DNA from: an uncultured bacterium
Lineage (GTDB): Bacteria > Calescibacteriota > Calescibacteriia > Calescibacteriales > Calescibacteriaceae
DNA length: 64,000 nucleotides
Assembly (NCBI GenBank): GCA_938036315.1
Contig: CALHPK010000006.1
Coordinates: 134,999 to 198,998, forward strand
Direction: 5' to 3'
Both the position numbers and the translations under genes were made by a program. Every line of letters begins with the position of its first letter. Position 1 is the stretch's first letter. Below, in pieces: positions 16,484 through 24,687 of this stretch. The notes under the pieces are model-generated. The model was not told where the DNA came from, searched no databases, and was given only the letters and a program-made list of their open reading frames with translations.

Positions 16484-17441
16484 AAAACTTGATCAGCAAA
16501 GATTCAAGCTTGCGCAAATTCCATCACCTATAGAATTCAGAAAGGATATATCAGCTGAGCTTGGGTTCTCTTTCTTCATAAAAAGAGATGATATACTTGG
16601 GATCTATGGCGGAAATAAGGTGAGAAAGCTTGAATTTCTGTTCAAGGATGCAATCAGGAGGAGTAAAAAACTTTTTGTTTTTGGACCAACTGGTTCTCAT
16701 CATATTATCGCAAACCTCATATACGGAAAAGACATCTTCGATGGAATAACTTCTGTGGTGTTCCCAACATTTTTATACAAGGTAGGTGACACATATGTGA
16801 GGGAAAATTTTAAGATTGTGAAAAGGCTTTCTAAAAGAGTTATTTTTACACCAAATTATCTGATAGCATTCGTCATTGCGTATCTGTTATCTGTGGTTCA
16901 GAGGGGTTTTTTAGTCCCTCCTGGTTCGACTTCTCCTAGATCTTCGTTAGGATTTGTTTTGGCCTCATTTGAGATAAAAGACGCTGTGGAATCTGGACAG
17001 ATTCCGGAACCTGATTTTATATTCCTGCCAGCCGGAACTTGCGGAACACTAGCTGGACTTTCTCTTGGGAATTTGATTTGTGGCCTGAGCTCAAAAGTTG
17101 TAGGGGTTAGAGTTGTTGAGAAAATCATGTGCAATTGGTACATTGTTAGAAAGCTCATAAAGTTGACATTTACACAGATAAGAGAACTTTCACCATCTAT
17201 ATCCAAACTTCCTGATGATATCAACTTTGTATTGCTTGATGGTTTTATAGGAAAGGGTTATGGTTATCCTACCGAAGGAGGTCAGAGGGCTTTGGAATTT
17301 TTCGCAAGATTTGGAATAAAAGCTGAAAAAACTTACACTGCTAAAACTTTATCTGCAATTTTGGAGCTCAAACAAAAGCTAAGAAACAAAAATGTTCTTT
17401 TCTATTACACTTTAAACACAATTGAGAATTTGAGGTTTTGA
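16455..17441 (+). CDS. PLP-dependent enzyme, D-cysteine desulfhydrase / ACC deaminase family
   Basis: 328 residues, fold-type II PLP enzyme. The PLP lysine is in YGGNKVRKLEF (Lys55), preceded by PSPIEF and FFIKRDD as in D-cysteine desulfhydrases and aminocyclopropane-carboxylate deaminases. GPTGSHHIIA is a substrate-loop variant (usually GxxQSNH), and PAGTCGTLAGLSLG is the phosphate-binding loop. Substrate cannot be fixed: the SHH variation and a longer central hydrophobic stretch (ILIAFVIAYLL-like) are unusual. ATG 16455 is preferred; an ATG at 16395 would add 20 residues that overlap the upstream gene further. It overlaps the radical SAM gene by 29 bp. Confidence 0.72.
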   Translation: MNSEYKKILEKLDQQRFKLAQIPSPIEFRKDISAELGFSFFIKRDDILGIYGGNKVRKLEFLFKDAIRRSKKLFVFGPTGSHHIIANLIYGKDIFDGITSVVFPTFLYKVGDTYVRENFKIVKRLSKRVIFTPNYLIAFVIAYLLSVVQRGFLVPPGSTSPRSSLGFVLASFEIKDAVESGQIPEPDFIFLPAGTCGTLAGLSLGNLICGLSSKVVGVRVVEKIMCNWYIVRKLIKLTFTQIRELSPSISKLPDDINFVLLDGFIGKGYGYPTEGGQRALEFFARFGIKAEKTYTAKTLSAILELKQKLRNKNVLFYYTLNTIENLRF

Positions 17442-17504
17442 ATTAAACTATAAATTTTTAAATTTTTCTATTTTTCTTTATACTTAAGAACTAAAATTGG
17501 AATT

Positions 17505-18356
17505 ATGCAGAAGGTAGGGATAGTCGGTCCAGGAATTATGGGAACTGGTATAGCTTACCTGTGTGCGTCATGTGGGTTTGATACGCTCTTGTGGGGAAGA
17601 TCGCAGGATTCCGTGAGTAAAGGAAAACAAAGGGTGGAGAAAATAATAGAGGGTGCTCTAAAAAGGGGAAGGCTCTCTCAGGACGAAGCGGAGAAAGTAA
17701 AAAACAAGGTGGAATACACTACCGATCTTCATCTATTAGGGGATTGCGATATCGTTATTGAATCAATAGCGGAGGATGCTGATCTAAAAAAGGAAATTAT
17801 AAAAAAATTGAGTGTGATATGTAGACCTTCGATAATTCTTGCGACAAATACTTCTACAAAATCTATTACGGAACTTGCCAGTGTCTGTTCGTATCCTGAA
17901 AGGTTTATAGGGGCACACTTTTTTAATCCTCCTTATATTATGAGGCTTGTTGAGGTTGTGAAAGCTGTACAGACATCAGATAAAGTGGTGGGAAAAACCG
18001 TTGAATTTGCGAAAAATTTGAAGAGAGTTCCGGTTGTTCTCAAAGACTATCCGGGGTTTATAGTGAACCATCTTCTTGTACCTTTTTTAAATCATGCTGT
18101 GCATATGCTAGAAGCAGGGGAATCAGCTGAAAATTTGAAAAAAGTGACAACTTTAGGGCTTGGACATCCTATGGGGCCGATAGAGCTTGCGGACTTCATA
18201 GGTCTTGATGTTGTAGAAGCGATGGGGGATACCCTGTACGAGAAATTCAAGGATCCTAAATTTAACCCTCCTATATCTATTAGGAATCTGGTGAAAGCAG
18301 GTTATTTAGGGATGAAAGCAGGCAGAGGATTGCTCAGCTACGATGAAAAAAAATAA
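17505..18356 (+). CDS. 3-hydroxyacyl-CoA (3-hydroxybutyryl-CoA) dehydrogenase
   Basis: 283 residues, single-domain-pair NAD(P)-dependent enzyme that oxidises or reduces 3-hydroxyacyl-CoA. The dinucleotide fold is GPGIMGTGIAYLCASCGF at the N-terminus, NTSTKSITELA follows, and the catalytic His is in GAHFFNPPYIMRLVEVV. VVLKDYPGFIVNHLL begins the C-terminal domain, which has LGLGHPMGPIELADFIGLD and FNPP. This is the length of Hbd/FadB2-type enzymes of butyrate/acetoacetate and beta-oxidation routes. An acyl-CoA dehydrogenase and a BKACE enzyme occur 25 kb away, consistent with acyl-CoA metabolism in the cell. Confidence 0.9.
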   Translation: MQKVGIVGPGIMGTGIAYLCASCGFDTLLWGRSQDSVSKGKQRVEKIIEGALKRGRLSQDEAEKVKNKVEYTTDLHLLGDCDIVIESIAEDADLKKEIIKKLSVICRPSIILATNTSTKSITELASVCSYPERFIGAHFFNPPYIMRLVEVVKAVQTSDKVVGKTVEFAKNLKRVPVVLKDYPGFIVNHLLVPFLNHAVHMLEAGESAENLKKVTTLGLGHPMGPIELADFIGLDVVEAMGDTLYEKFKDPKFNPPISIRNLVKAGYLGMKAGRGLLSYDEKK

Positions 18357-18443
18357 TTCTGAAAATCCTGAAAAACTCTTCCGACATAGCAAAAGTGTTT
18401 ATCTATCTTATACTTACTTATTTCCTGAGGAGGGAATATTATT

Positions 18444-19631
18444 ATGGCTAAGTTAAAGTTTGAAAGGAAGAAACCTCACTTAAATGTGGGAACGATAGGG
18501 CATGTTGATCATGGCAAAACAACTCTTACATCGGCTATAACATATGTGCTGTCTAAAAAAGGGTTTGCTCAATTTTTGGCCTATGAGCAAATAGACAAAG
18601 CACCAGAAGAAAAAGCAAGGGGACTCACAATAAATATATCTCATGTTGAGTATGAAACAGATAAAAGACACTATGCTCATATAGATTGTCCAGGGCATGC
18701 TGACTATGTGAAAAATATGATAACTGGAGCTGCTCAGATGGATGGTGCTATCTTAGTTGTTGCTGCTACAGATGGTGTTATGCCACAAACAAGGGAGCAT
18801 GTTCTCCTTGCAAGACAGGTTAACGTCGGGCATCTTATTGTATTTATAAATAAGGTCGATGCTGTTGATGACCCGGAACTTGTAGATCTTGTAGAGGCAG
18901 AAGTTAGAGATCTTCTGAAAAAATACGGTTTCCCCGGTGATCAGATCCCAGTGATAAGAGGTAGTGCTCTGAAAGCTCTTCAAGATGATCCGGAAGCTAT
19001 AAAATCTATTGAGAAGCTCCTTGAAACTATTGACGAGTATATTCCTGATCCTATAAGGGAGGCCGATAAACCATTCCTTATGCCAATTGAAGACGTTTTC
19101 CTCATACAGGGTAGGGGAACTGTTGCTACCGGAAGGGTTGAGAGAGGAACGTTAAAGCCGGGGGAAGAAGTTGAGATAGTCGGTGGATCAGATAGACCAA
19201 TAAAGACTGTTGCAGTATCTATTGAGATGTTCAGAAAGATTTTAGATGAAGCTCTGCCAGGTGATAATGTTGGTATACTCCTGCGAGGACTATCGAAAGA
19301 TGAAGTATGGCGTGGTCAGGTTATTGCAAAGCCCGGTTCGATAAAGCCTCATAAAAAGTTCAACGCCCAGGTTTATGTTCTCACTAAGGAGGAGGGTGGA
19401 AGACATACTCCATTTTATTCGCATTATAAACCTCAATTTTACATAAGAACCGCTGATATTACGGGAGAGATTACTCTTCCAAGCGGGGTCGAGATGGTTA
19501 TGCCTGGAGATAATGTCGAGCTCACAATTGAGCTGATTGAGTATGTTGCTATTGATGAGGGATTGAGGTTCGCTATTAGGGAAGGTGGTAGAACTGTCGG
19601 GGCAGGTGTTGTCACAAAGATTTTAGATTGA
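18444..19631 (+). CDS. tuf: Elongation factor Tu
   Basis: 395 residues, GTPase that delivers aminoacyl-tRNA to the ribosome. G1 is [11 protein letters not shown], switch II is [15 protein letters not shown], and G4 is NKVD. The C-terminal domains include [21 protein letters not shown] and [12 protein letters not shown] strong GAGGAGGG precedes the ATG. Some positions vary from common bacterial forms ([32 protein letters not shown]). It heads the block tuf-rpmG-tRNA(Trp)-secE-nusG and is separated from fusA, which lies 42 kb away on the other strand. Confidence 0.97.
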   Translation: MAKLKFERKKPHLNVGTIGHVDHGKTTLTSAITYVLSKKGFAQFLAYEQIDKAPEEKARGLTINISHVEYETDKRHYAHIDCPGHADYVKNMITGAAQMDGAILVVAATDGVMPQTREHVLLARQVNVGHLIVFINKVDAVDDPELVDLVEAEVRDLLKKYGFPGDQIPVIRGSALKALQDDPEAIKSIEKLLETIDEYIPDPIREADKPFLMPIEDVFLIQGRGTVATGRVERGTLKPGEEVEIVGGSDRPIKTVAVSIEMFRKILDEALPGDNVGILLRGLSKDEVWRGQVIAKPGSIKPHKKFNAQVYVLTKEEGGRHTPFYSHYKPQFYIRTADITGEITLPSGVEMVMPGDNVELTIELIEYVAIDEGLRFAIREGGRTVGAGVVTKILD

Positions 19632-19649
19632 TCCTGATATCAGATAGTT

Positions 19650-19802
19650 ATGCCACGCGAAATTATTGAGCTTGAATGTTCGGAGTGTGAGCGAAGAAAT
19701 TATTCCACTACCAAAAATACTAAGGTCAAGAAGGAGAAATTACAGCTCAGGAAGTTCTGTAAGTGGTGCAAGAAACATACGATACATAAGGAAGTTAAAT
19801 AA
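19650..19802 (+). CDS. rpmG: 50S ribosomal protein L33
   Basis: 50 residues, too short for routine ORF lists. The sequence has the zinc-ribbon Cys pairs ECSEC and FCKWC, with [17 protein letters not shown] and [15 protein letters not shown] typical of L33. It lies 18 nt after tuf and directly before tRNA-Trp, the conserved bacterial order. The Zn-binding (four-Cys) form of L33 is present. Confidence 0.93.
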   Translation: MPREIIELECSECERRNYSTTKNTKVKKEKLQLRKFCKWCKKHTIHKEVK

Positions 19803-19850
19803 TCGAAAATTTCTAGTATATAGGATTAATGTTTATTATAAAGGGGTAGT

Positions 19851-19924
19851 AGGTCCGTAGCTCAATTTGGCAGAGCACCGGACTCCAAATCCGGAGGTTG
19901 CAGGTTCAAGTCCTGCCGGACCTG
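19851..19924 (+). tRNA. trnW: tRNA-Trp (anticodon CCA)
   Basis: 74 nt cloverleaf. The acceptor stem AGGTCCG (19851-19857) pairs with CGGACCT (19917-19923), with discriminator G. The D-arm has GCTC...GAGC. The anticodon stem CCGGA/TCCGG holds the loop CTCCAAA with anticodon CCA. The T-arm is GCAGG TTCAAGT CCTGC. The 3' CCA is not encoded. Its place between rpmG and secE is the classical one. Confidence 0.96.
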
Positions 19925-19936
19925 CCCCTAAGATGT

Positions 19937-20116
19937 ATGTGGAAAGTAAAGCAAATGCTCTCTGAGTCCATATCAGAGATGAAAAAGATAGATTTCCCTA
20001 ATCAAGAGGCAACACGTATTACTACGATTGCTGTCATCTTTATGATTTTTTTAGTATCTTCCATAGTAGGATTGATTGATTTTGTGTTCTCCAGAATATT
20101 CAAACTGATATTCTGA
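19937..20116 (+). CDS. secE: Protein translocase subunit SecE
   Basis: 59 residues, the single-span bacterial SecE that clamps SecY. KQMLSESISEMKKIDFPNQEATRITT is the conserved amphipathic helix (ExKK...P) and is followed by one hydrophobic segment. I chose ATG 19937 because an upstream ATG at 19898 lies inside the tRNA. It directly precedes nusG (11 nt spacing), as in most bacteria. Confidence 0.9.
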   Translation: MWKVKQMLSESISEMKKIDFPNQEATRITTIAVIFMIFLVSSIVGLIDFVFSRIFKLIF

Positions 20117-20127
20117 AAAGGGGATAG

Positions 20128-20763
20128 ATGGATATGGCTGATATAGAACATACTGATGAAAATTCTTTAGATCAAGAATCTGCTCAGGAGCAGATACAAA
20201 CTCAGCAGGAATCAAGCTCCAGTCCTGAAGAAGAATATAAATGGTGGATTCTCAAAGTAAAAGCTGGTAGAGAAGATTTTGTAAAAAAAGAGATAGAAAA
20301 GCTTATAGAAAAAGATGAAAGGTTAAAGGAGGTTTTTGTTCCAGAGGAGGAGGAAGAAAAATCAAAAAAGAAAACCAAGGAAGAGGAGGGTAAAATTGGT
20401 AAGAAGAAGAAAATGCTCCCCGGATATGTATACGTCAGGATGAAGCTTGATCAGGAGGTTTGGAACGAAATAAAAGCTATCCCAGGAGTTGGATATATAC
20501 TTGGAGAGAGGGGAGTTCCTTTTTCGGTTCCTTCCGATAAAATAGAGTCACTGAAGGTGAAATCGGTTTCTGGTGAGATATCAAAAATATTTAGTATATC
20601 TGTGGGGGATAGAATCAGAATAAAGGGAGGTCCATTTAAGGGGCTTTCTGGAGTGGTAGAGTATATAAGTGATGATAGGACAAAGGCAAGAGTGCTAATA
20701 TCTATTTTCGGAAGACAGACTCCTTTAGTTATTGAGACAGCTCATATAGAGAAGGAGGCATAA
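20128..20763 (+). CDS. nusG: Transcription termination/antitermination protein NusG with acidic N-terminal extension
   Basis: 211 residues. The NGN domain begins about residue 37 (YKWWILKVKAGREDFVKKEIE) and continues with MLPGYVYVRMKLDQEVWNEIKAIPGV. The C-terminal KOW domain is IRIKGGPFKGLSGVVEYI. Two features are unusual: a 35-residue Glu/Gln/Ser-rich N-terminal tail and a Lys/Glu-rich insertion around residues 70-95 inside NGN. NusG couples RNA polymerase to ribosomes or Rho. GGGGATAG precedes the start. The usual rplK-rplA-rplJ-rplL genes do not follow; waaA does. Confidence 0.94.
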   Translation: MDMADIEHTDENSLDQESAQEQIQTQQESSSSPEEEYKWWILKVKAGREDFVKKEIEKLIEKDERLKEVFVPEEEEEKSKKKTKEEEGKIGKKKKMLPGYVYVRMKLDQEVWNEIKAIPGVGYILGERGVPFSVPSDKIESLKVKSVSGEISKIFSISVGDRIRIKGGPFKGLSGVVEYISDDRTKARVLISIFGRQTPLVIETAHIEKEA

Positions 20764-20789
20764 AGTTCTTAAGAGGCATAAAGTTCTTG
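20756..20789. repeat. Tandem duplication spanning the nusG stop codon
   Basis: AGGCATAAAGTTCTT occurs at 20756 and again at 20774, an 18-nt period. The first copy contains the nusG stop codon TAA. Confidence 0.7.
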
Positions 20790-20817
20790 ATAAAAAGTGT
20801 AATTTAATTCCATAGGT

Positions 20818-22083
20818 GTGATGATAAGGTATGAAGTTTTGGGATTCCTTCACGATGTATTAGCCTTAAATTCTGTTCCATTTATTCCACTATATTTTAT
20901 TCTGCTAGCATCAAAAGGGGACATTGTAAGCAGAATAAAGCGGGGGGTTCTTCCAAGATTCAATAACAATAAGATTTTTTCAGATGTGGTGATCCATTCA
21001 TCATCAATAGGTGAAACCAAAAATGCTGTTCTTTTTTCTCAGATGTTACGGCGGGAATTTCCGTATGCTGTGGTTTCTCATTCAGTTTTTACAAGAACTG
21101 CTGAAGAGCTCTTTGGACCCAAAGTAGGTGCTAAGGCTATTCCACTCCCCTTTTTCATATTTATGAGAAAGTTTCTTAGTCCGTGTTTGAAGCTTCTTAT
21201 CATATTTGAGAAAGATTTGTGGCCTGGGTATGTCATCGCGGCTAAAAGTCTTGGAGCCGGAGTTATTATCGTAAGTGGGAAAATATCATCAACAACTCAG
21301 AAGATCTGGAGTTATTTCCCTATTATAACATCTATGGTAGATTGTGTATTTTCTGCAGATCCCCCTGAAAAATTCAGAGGGGCTGGATTCCCATATGTGG
21401 TTCCGTCTATAAATCTCAAAAATATTATCTTTCTGAAAGCACAGGCGGGGGAGAAATTTGATTATAGTAAAGAAGAAGAAAAGAAAATAGTGGTAGCGGG
21501 TATATCTTTAAGGGGGAATACTGAGATAGAATTTCTTTTGAAATTTTCCTATGAAGTTCAGCAGAGGTATGGATATAAAATTTCTGTTTTTCTTGCTCCA
21601 AGGCATAATTTTTCAGAAGCGGAAAATTTTCTGCGCAAAAGAGCTGTCAATTTTATCAAATTTTCTGAATTTGTTAGTGGATCTGGAGAGGGGATCAGTA
21701 AAGAAAAGCTGTTTAGTTTTTCTATGCCTCATTTTATCTTGGTGGATGGATATGGTGAGGTTGAGAAGTTTTTGCCAATATGTGATTTTGCATTTGTGGG
21801 AGGAACGATCTCAAATTTCGGTGGACACAATGCTCTTGAGCCAATTGCATTTGGTGTCCCAACAGTGGTTGGACCGCACATCTGGAATATAGAAAATCAG
21901 GATGAACTTATAAAAGAGCATGTTATAAATATTGTAAGAGCACCTTCTGAATTTGCTAAACTTGTAAAGTTGAGAAAAAAACTGAAATCATATGTATTAG
22001 AATTCTCGAAAAAAAAGAAAGAAATTATATATGTAGAGATCAAGAAGATATTCGATTATGTTGGCAAGTACTTAATTAAATAG
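20818..22083 (+). CDS. waaA: 3-deoxy-D-manno-octulosonic acid (KDO) transferase
   Basis: 421 residues, GT30 enzyme that attaches KDO to lipid A at the inner membrane. An N-terminal hydrophobic segment is followed by HSSSIGETKNAVLF (acceptor-side Glu motif, usually GE). The GT-B C-terminal half has SLRGNTEIEFLL, FLAPRH and FAFVGGTISNFGGHNALEPIAFGVPTVVGPH. The window therefore comes from a cell that makes lipopolysaccharide or a related KDO-lipid A. Start GTG 20818 or ATG 20821, one codon apart. It is followed by a GT9 gene. Confidence 0.88.
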   Translation: MMIRYEVLGFLHDVLALNSVPFIPLYFILLASKGDIVSRIKRGVLPRFNNNKIFSDVVIHSSSIGETKNAVLFSQMLRREFPYAVVSHSVFTRTAEELFGPKVGAKAIPLPFFIFMRKFLSPCLKLLIIFEKDLWPGYVIAAKSLGAGVIIVSGKISSTTQKIWSYFPIITSMVDCVFSADPPEKFRGAGFPYVVPSINLKNIIFLKAQAGEKFDYSKEEEKKIVVAGISLRGNTEIEFLLKFSYEVQQRYGYKISVFLAPRHNFSEAENFLRKRAVNFIKFSEFVSGSGEGISKEKLFSFSMPHFILVDGYGEVEKFLPICDFAFVGGTISNFGGHNALEPIAFGVPTVVGPHIWNIENQDELIKEHVINIVRAPSEFAKLVKLRKKLKSYVLEFSKKKKEIIYVEIKKIFDYVGKYLIK

Positions 22084-22216
22084 TAATATTTAGGGAATCA
22101 CCTGTAATAAACAGGAAATTTTAAAAGATTTATTAGATTGCAAAATGCAACAATACCAGAAATTCCGATTTGTATATACAGCATAACTATAGTGATTTGA
22201 ATATGGGTGCGCAATA

Positions 22217-23314
22217 ATGCATCCTATATCACAAAAATTCGTCAAGAAAGTAGATTTAGTCATTGGTAAGCTAATCATAAGGCTGATGTCAAGAATTTTT
22301 CGCAAAAGGATATCTATTGGTAATGTAAATTCTATCTCATCAGATTCTCCAAGAATTCTTATCATAAGACCGGGTGGACTTGGAGATGCTATACTCTTGA
22401 CTCCTGCGGTAAGGATGTTGATTGAAAAAATTCCATCAGCAAAAATTCACTATCTTGGTGAAAAAAGAAATATAGAAGGAGCTAAGCTTTGTTATGGTGA
22501 TATTGTTGAAGAGTTTTTCTTGTATGACAGCATCAGATTTATTCCCTTTTTGATTTTCAATATCAAAAAATATGATGTAGTTATCGACACTGAACAATCT
22601 TTCCTGCTTCCAGCTGTTGTGGCGAGAATAGTTGGGAGGGTAGTTTTCGGCTTTGATACGACGGAGAAAAAGAAAATCTTAGATGAATCTTGTGATTATA
22701 GATTTTTTTCTTATGAGGCTTTTGAATTTTTTAGATTATTTAGTAAGGTTGTTGAATTCATTTTGGATAAAAAAGAGAAAGTAGGTGAGCAAGGGAAGAT
22801 AAATAAAGAGAGTGTAATTATTAAAAGAGAGGATGTGAGTTGGGATGACATAAGGAATTATTTGAGGATTTCTTGCGATTTTAGGGATAAGCATTTCAAG
22901 TTATCTAAAATTCTCGTTGCTCCATTTACAACCAAGAGAGAAAAGATGTATCCTGAAATTCAGGGGCTTGTTGATATATTGAAGAGTAGATTTGGGGAGG
23001 TTGTGGAAGTTATTGGTGATAGGAAGCTTAGTATGGAGGAGGTTGCCTATAAAGTTATGAATTCAGAGATTTTTATAAGCGTTGATACTGGGATTATGCA
23101 TTTTAGAATTTTTTCAGGCAGACCGTACGTTGTGATATTTGGTCCAACAAATCATCTCAAGTGGGCTTCGGCATTTGCTACAGTTGTAAGAATGAATTTA
23201 TGGTGTTCCCCTTGCTCCAAATTTGCTGAGGTTCCGCCTTGTCCAAGAGGGCAAATTTGTATGAAAATTCCGGTAGATCAGATACTTGCTCAGGTTGAAA
23301 GGCTTATGAATTGA
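22217..23314 (+). CDS. Glycosyltransferase family 9 (heptosyltransferase-like)
   Basis: 365 residues. RILIIRPGGLGDAILLTPAVRMLIEKIP is the GT9 N-terminal motif, and SVDTGIMHFRIFSGRPYVVIFGPTNHLKWAS is the nucleotide-sugar site with the typical GPTxxxxW. The C-terminal WCSPCSKFAEVPPCPRGQICM Cys cluster also occurs in this family. It probably adds heptose or another sugar to the LPS core, next to waaA. It ends 1 nt from the convergent rpoD gene. Confidence 0.85.
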   Translation: MHPISQKFVKKVDLVIGKLIIRLMSRIFRKRISIGNVNSISSDSPRILIIRPGGLGDAILLTPAVRMLIEKIPSAKIHYLGEKRNIEGAKLCYGDIVEEFFLYDSIRFIPFLIFNIKKYDVVIDTEQSFLLPAVVARIVGRVVFGFDTTEKKKILDESCDYRFFSYEAFEFFRLFSKVVEFILDKKEKVGEQGKINKESVIIKREDVSWDDIRNYLRISCDFRDKHFKLSKILVAPFTTKREKMYPEIQGLVDILKSRFGEVVEVIGDRKLSMEEVAYKVMNSEIFISVDTGIMHFRIFSGRPYVVIFGPTNHLKWASAFATVVRMNLWCSPCSKFAEVPPCPRGQICMKIPVDQILAQVERLMN

Positions 23315-23315
23315 A

Positions 23316-24665
23316 TTATCTTTTCGCTTTTATAGTGGGTGGTAGGATTGCTTGCTTTATTCCGAATAGAGCTTTTTTTAGCTTTCTGATGGCTTGTCTT
23401 TCTAGCTGTCTTACTCTCTCTCTTGTTATGTTCAAAATTTCACTGATCTCATCGAGGGTAGCTTCTCTGCTGTAGATTAATCCACATCTTAACTCCAAGA
23501 TCTTTATTTCTCTGGGAGATAAAACTTTTTTCATAATATGTCTTATATTTTTGATTTTATTTAATTTTTCGATGCTATCCAGGACCTCATCATTTGAAAG
23601 AGAATCGGGATCTGAGATAAGATCATCTAGTTTATATCTGTCTTCATCTTGGTTTAAGTAACATGATTCAAGGACTAAGGGTTCTTTACTGATTTTCATA
23701 ACAAATTCAATTTTCTCGCGAGAGATTTTCAGGATACGGGATAATTCTGAAATATGCGGTTCTCTTCCGTTTGTCTGAAAGAAATTCCTTGTCGCTTTTG
23801 TCACTTTATTTATGATTTCGACTATATGTCCTGGTACTCTGAATGGATGAAATCCATCATTCATTGCTTTCATTATTATCTGTTGCATCCAGGGTACAGC
23901 GTAGGTTGAGAATTTTGTTCCGCGTCTCCAATCGAACTTCTCTATAGCTTTAGCGATAGCCATATTTCCTTCCTGAATAAAATCCATAAGTTCTGTGTTC
24001 TGCATATTGTACTTGCGCGCCACGGTTACAGCTAATCTGAGATTTGATGAGAAGATAGTATTTGTTTCTTTTGTGAGTTTTTTTGATAGATCGCTTACTC
24101 TTCTGAGCACTTCTTCTGCCTTTATGATTTCTTTATTTTTCATAGGGGATAGCGGGTCACGCCTTAGTTCATTATGATACCATTCATGTATGTGCCTTTT
24201 TACATGATGAATAAGTTCGAGAGTAACTCCGATCTGATTTTTCAGAACTGCTATCTCTGAAAATTTTTTCTCTGCCTTTTTGTACTGTCCCATCTTCTCG
24301 AGGATTTTTGCAATTTTGTAAAGATTGATCATCTTTGTAAGAGCAAGCTTTATCTTGCGTGCCAGTTCTATTCTCACCTTTTTATATGTCTTTTTTTCAA
24401 GATTTGCGTAGTGTGCTTTTGTGATATCGAAAAATTCTGTAGGGATTTCTGCTGTTTCTATCATCTCATCGAGTATTCTATCGACTTCACTCCAAGCCTC
24501 TGTCAGGCTCATAAGTTCGCACAAGATGGACACGATATATTTCTCGTTTCTTTGGAATACTTCTCTTTCGTCTTTTGGAGATAGGAGTTTTGACTTCCTA
24601 AGTTCATAAAAGTATGAAGAGAAGTAATCTTTTCCCCCATTTAATGGAACAGGTTTTTTTGCCAT
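23316..24665 (-). CDS. rpoD: RNA polymerase sigma factor, primary (RpoD) type, with altered region 2.3
   Basis: 449 residues. Region 1.2 is near DYFSSYFYELRKSKLLSPKDE. A helical non-conserved insert occupies about residues 50-200. Region 2 is SSNLRLAVTVARKYN...LMDFIQEGNMAIAKAIEKFDWRRGTKFSTYA, region 3 is PHISELSRILKISREKIEFV, and region 4.2 is TRERVRQLERQAIRKLK. A strong AAGGAGGG lies upstream. Position directly behind dnaG matches the dnaG-rpoD operon of many bacteria, so this is probably the housekeeping sigma. In the -10 melting helix, the usual FSTYATWWIRQ reads FSTYAVPWMQQ: the first of the two tryptophans (W433 in E. coli) is Pro258 while W259 and Y255 remain. RIPVHM is replaced by RVPGHI. 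Confidence 0.88.
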   Translation of the reverse strand: MAKKPVPLNGGKDYFSSYFYELRKSKLLSPKDEREVFQRNEKYIVSILCELMSLTEAWSEVDRILDEMIETAEIPTEFFDITKAHYANLEKKTYKKVRIELARKIKLALTKMINLYKIAKILEKMGQYKKAEKKFSEIAVLKNQIGVTLELIHHVKRHIHEWYHNELRRDPLSPMKNKEIIKAEEVLRRVSDLSKKLTKETNTIFSSNLRLAVTVARKYNMQNTELMDFIQEGNMAIAKAIEKFDWRRGTKFSTYAVPWMQQIIMKAMNDGFHPFRVPGHIVEIINKVTKATRNFFQTNGREPHISELSRILKISREKIEFVMKISKEPLVLESCYLNQDEDRYKLDDLISDPDSLSNDEVLDSIEKLNKIKNIRHIMKKVLSPREIKILELRCGLIYSREATLDEISEILNITRERVRQLERQAIRKLKKALFGIKQAILPPTIKAKR

Positions 24666-24687
24666 ACCTTTTCCCTCCTTTTATTGT

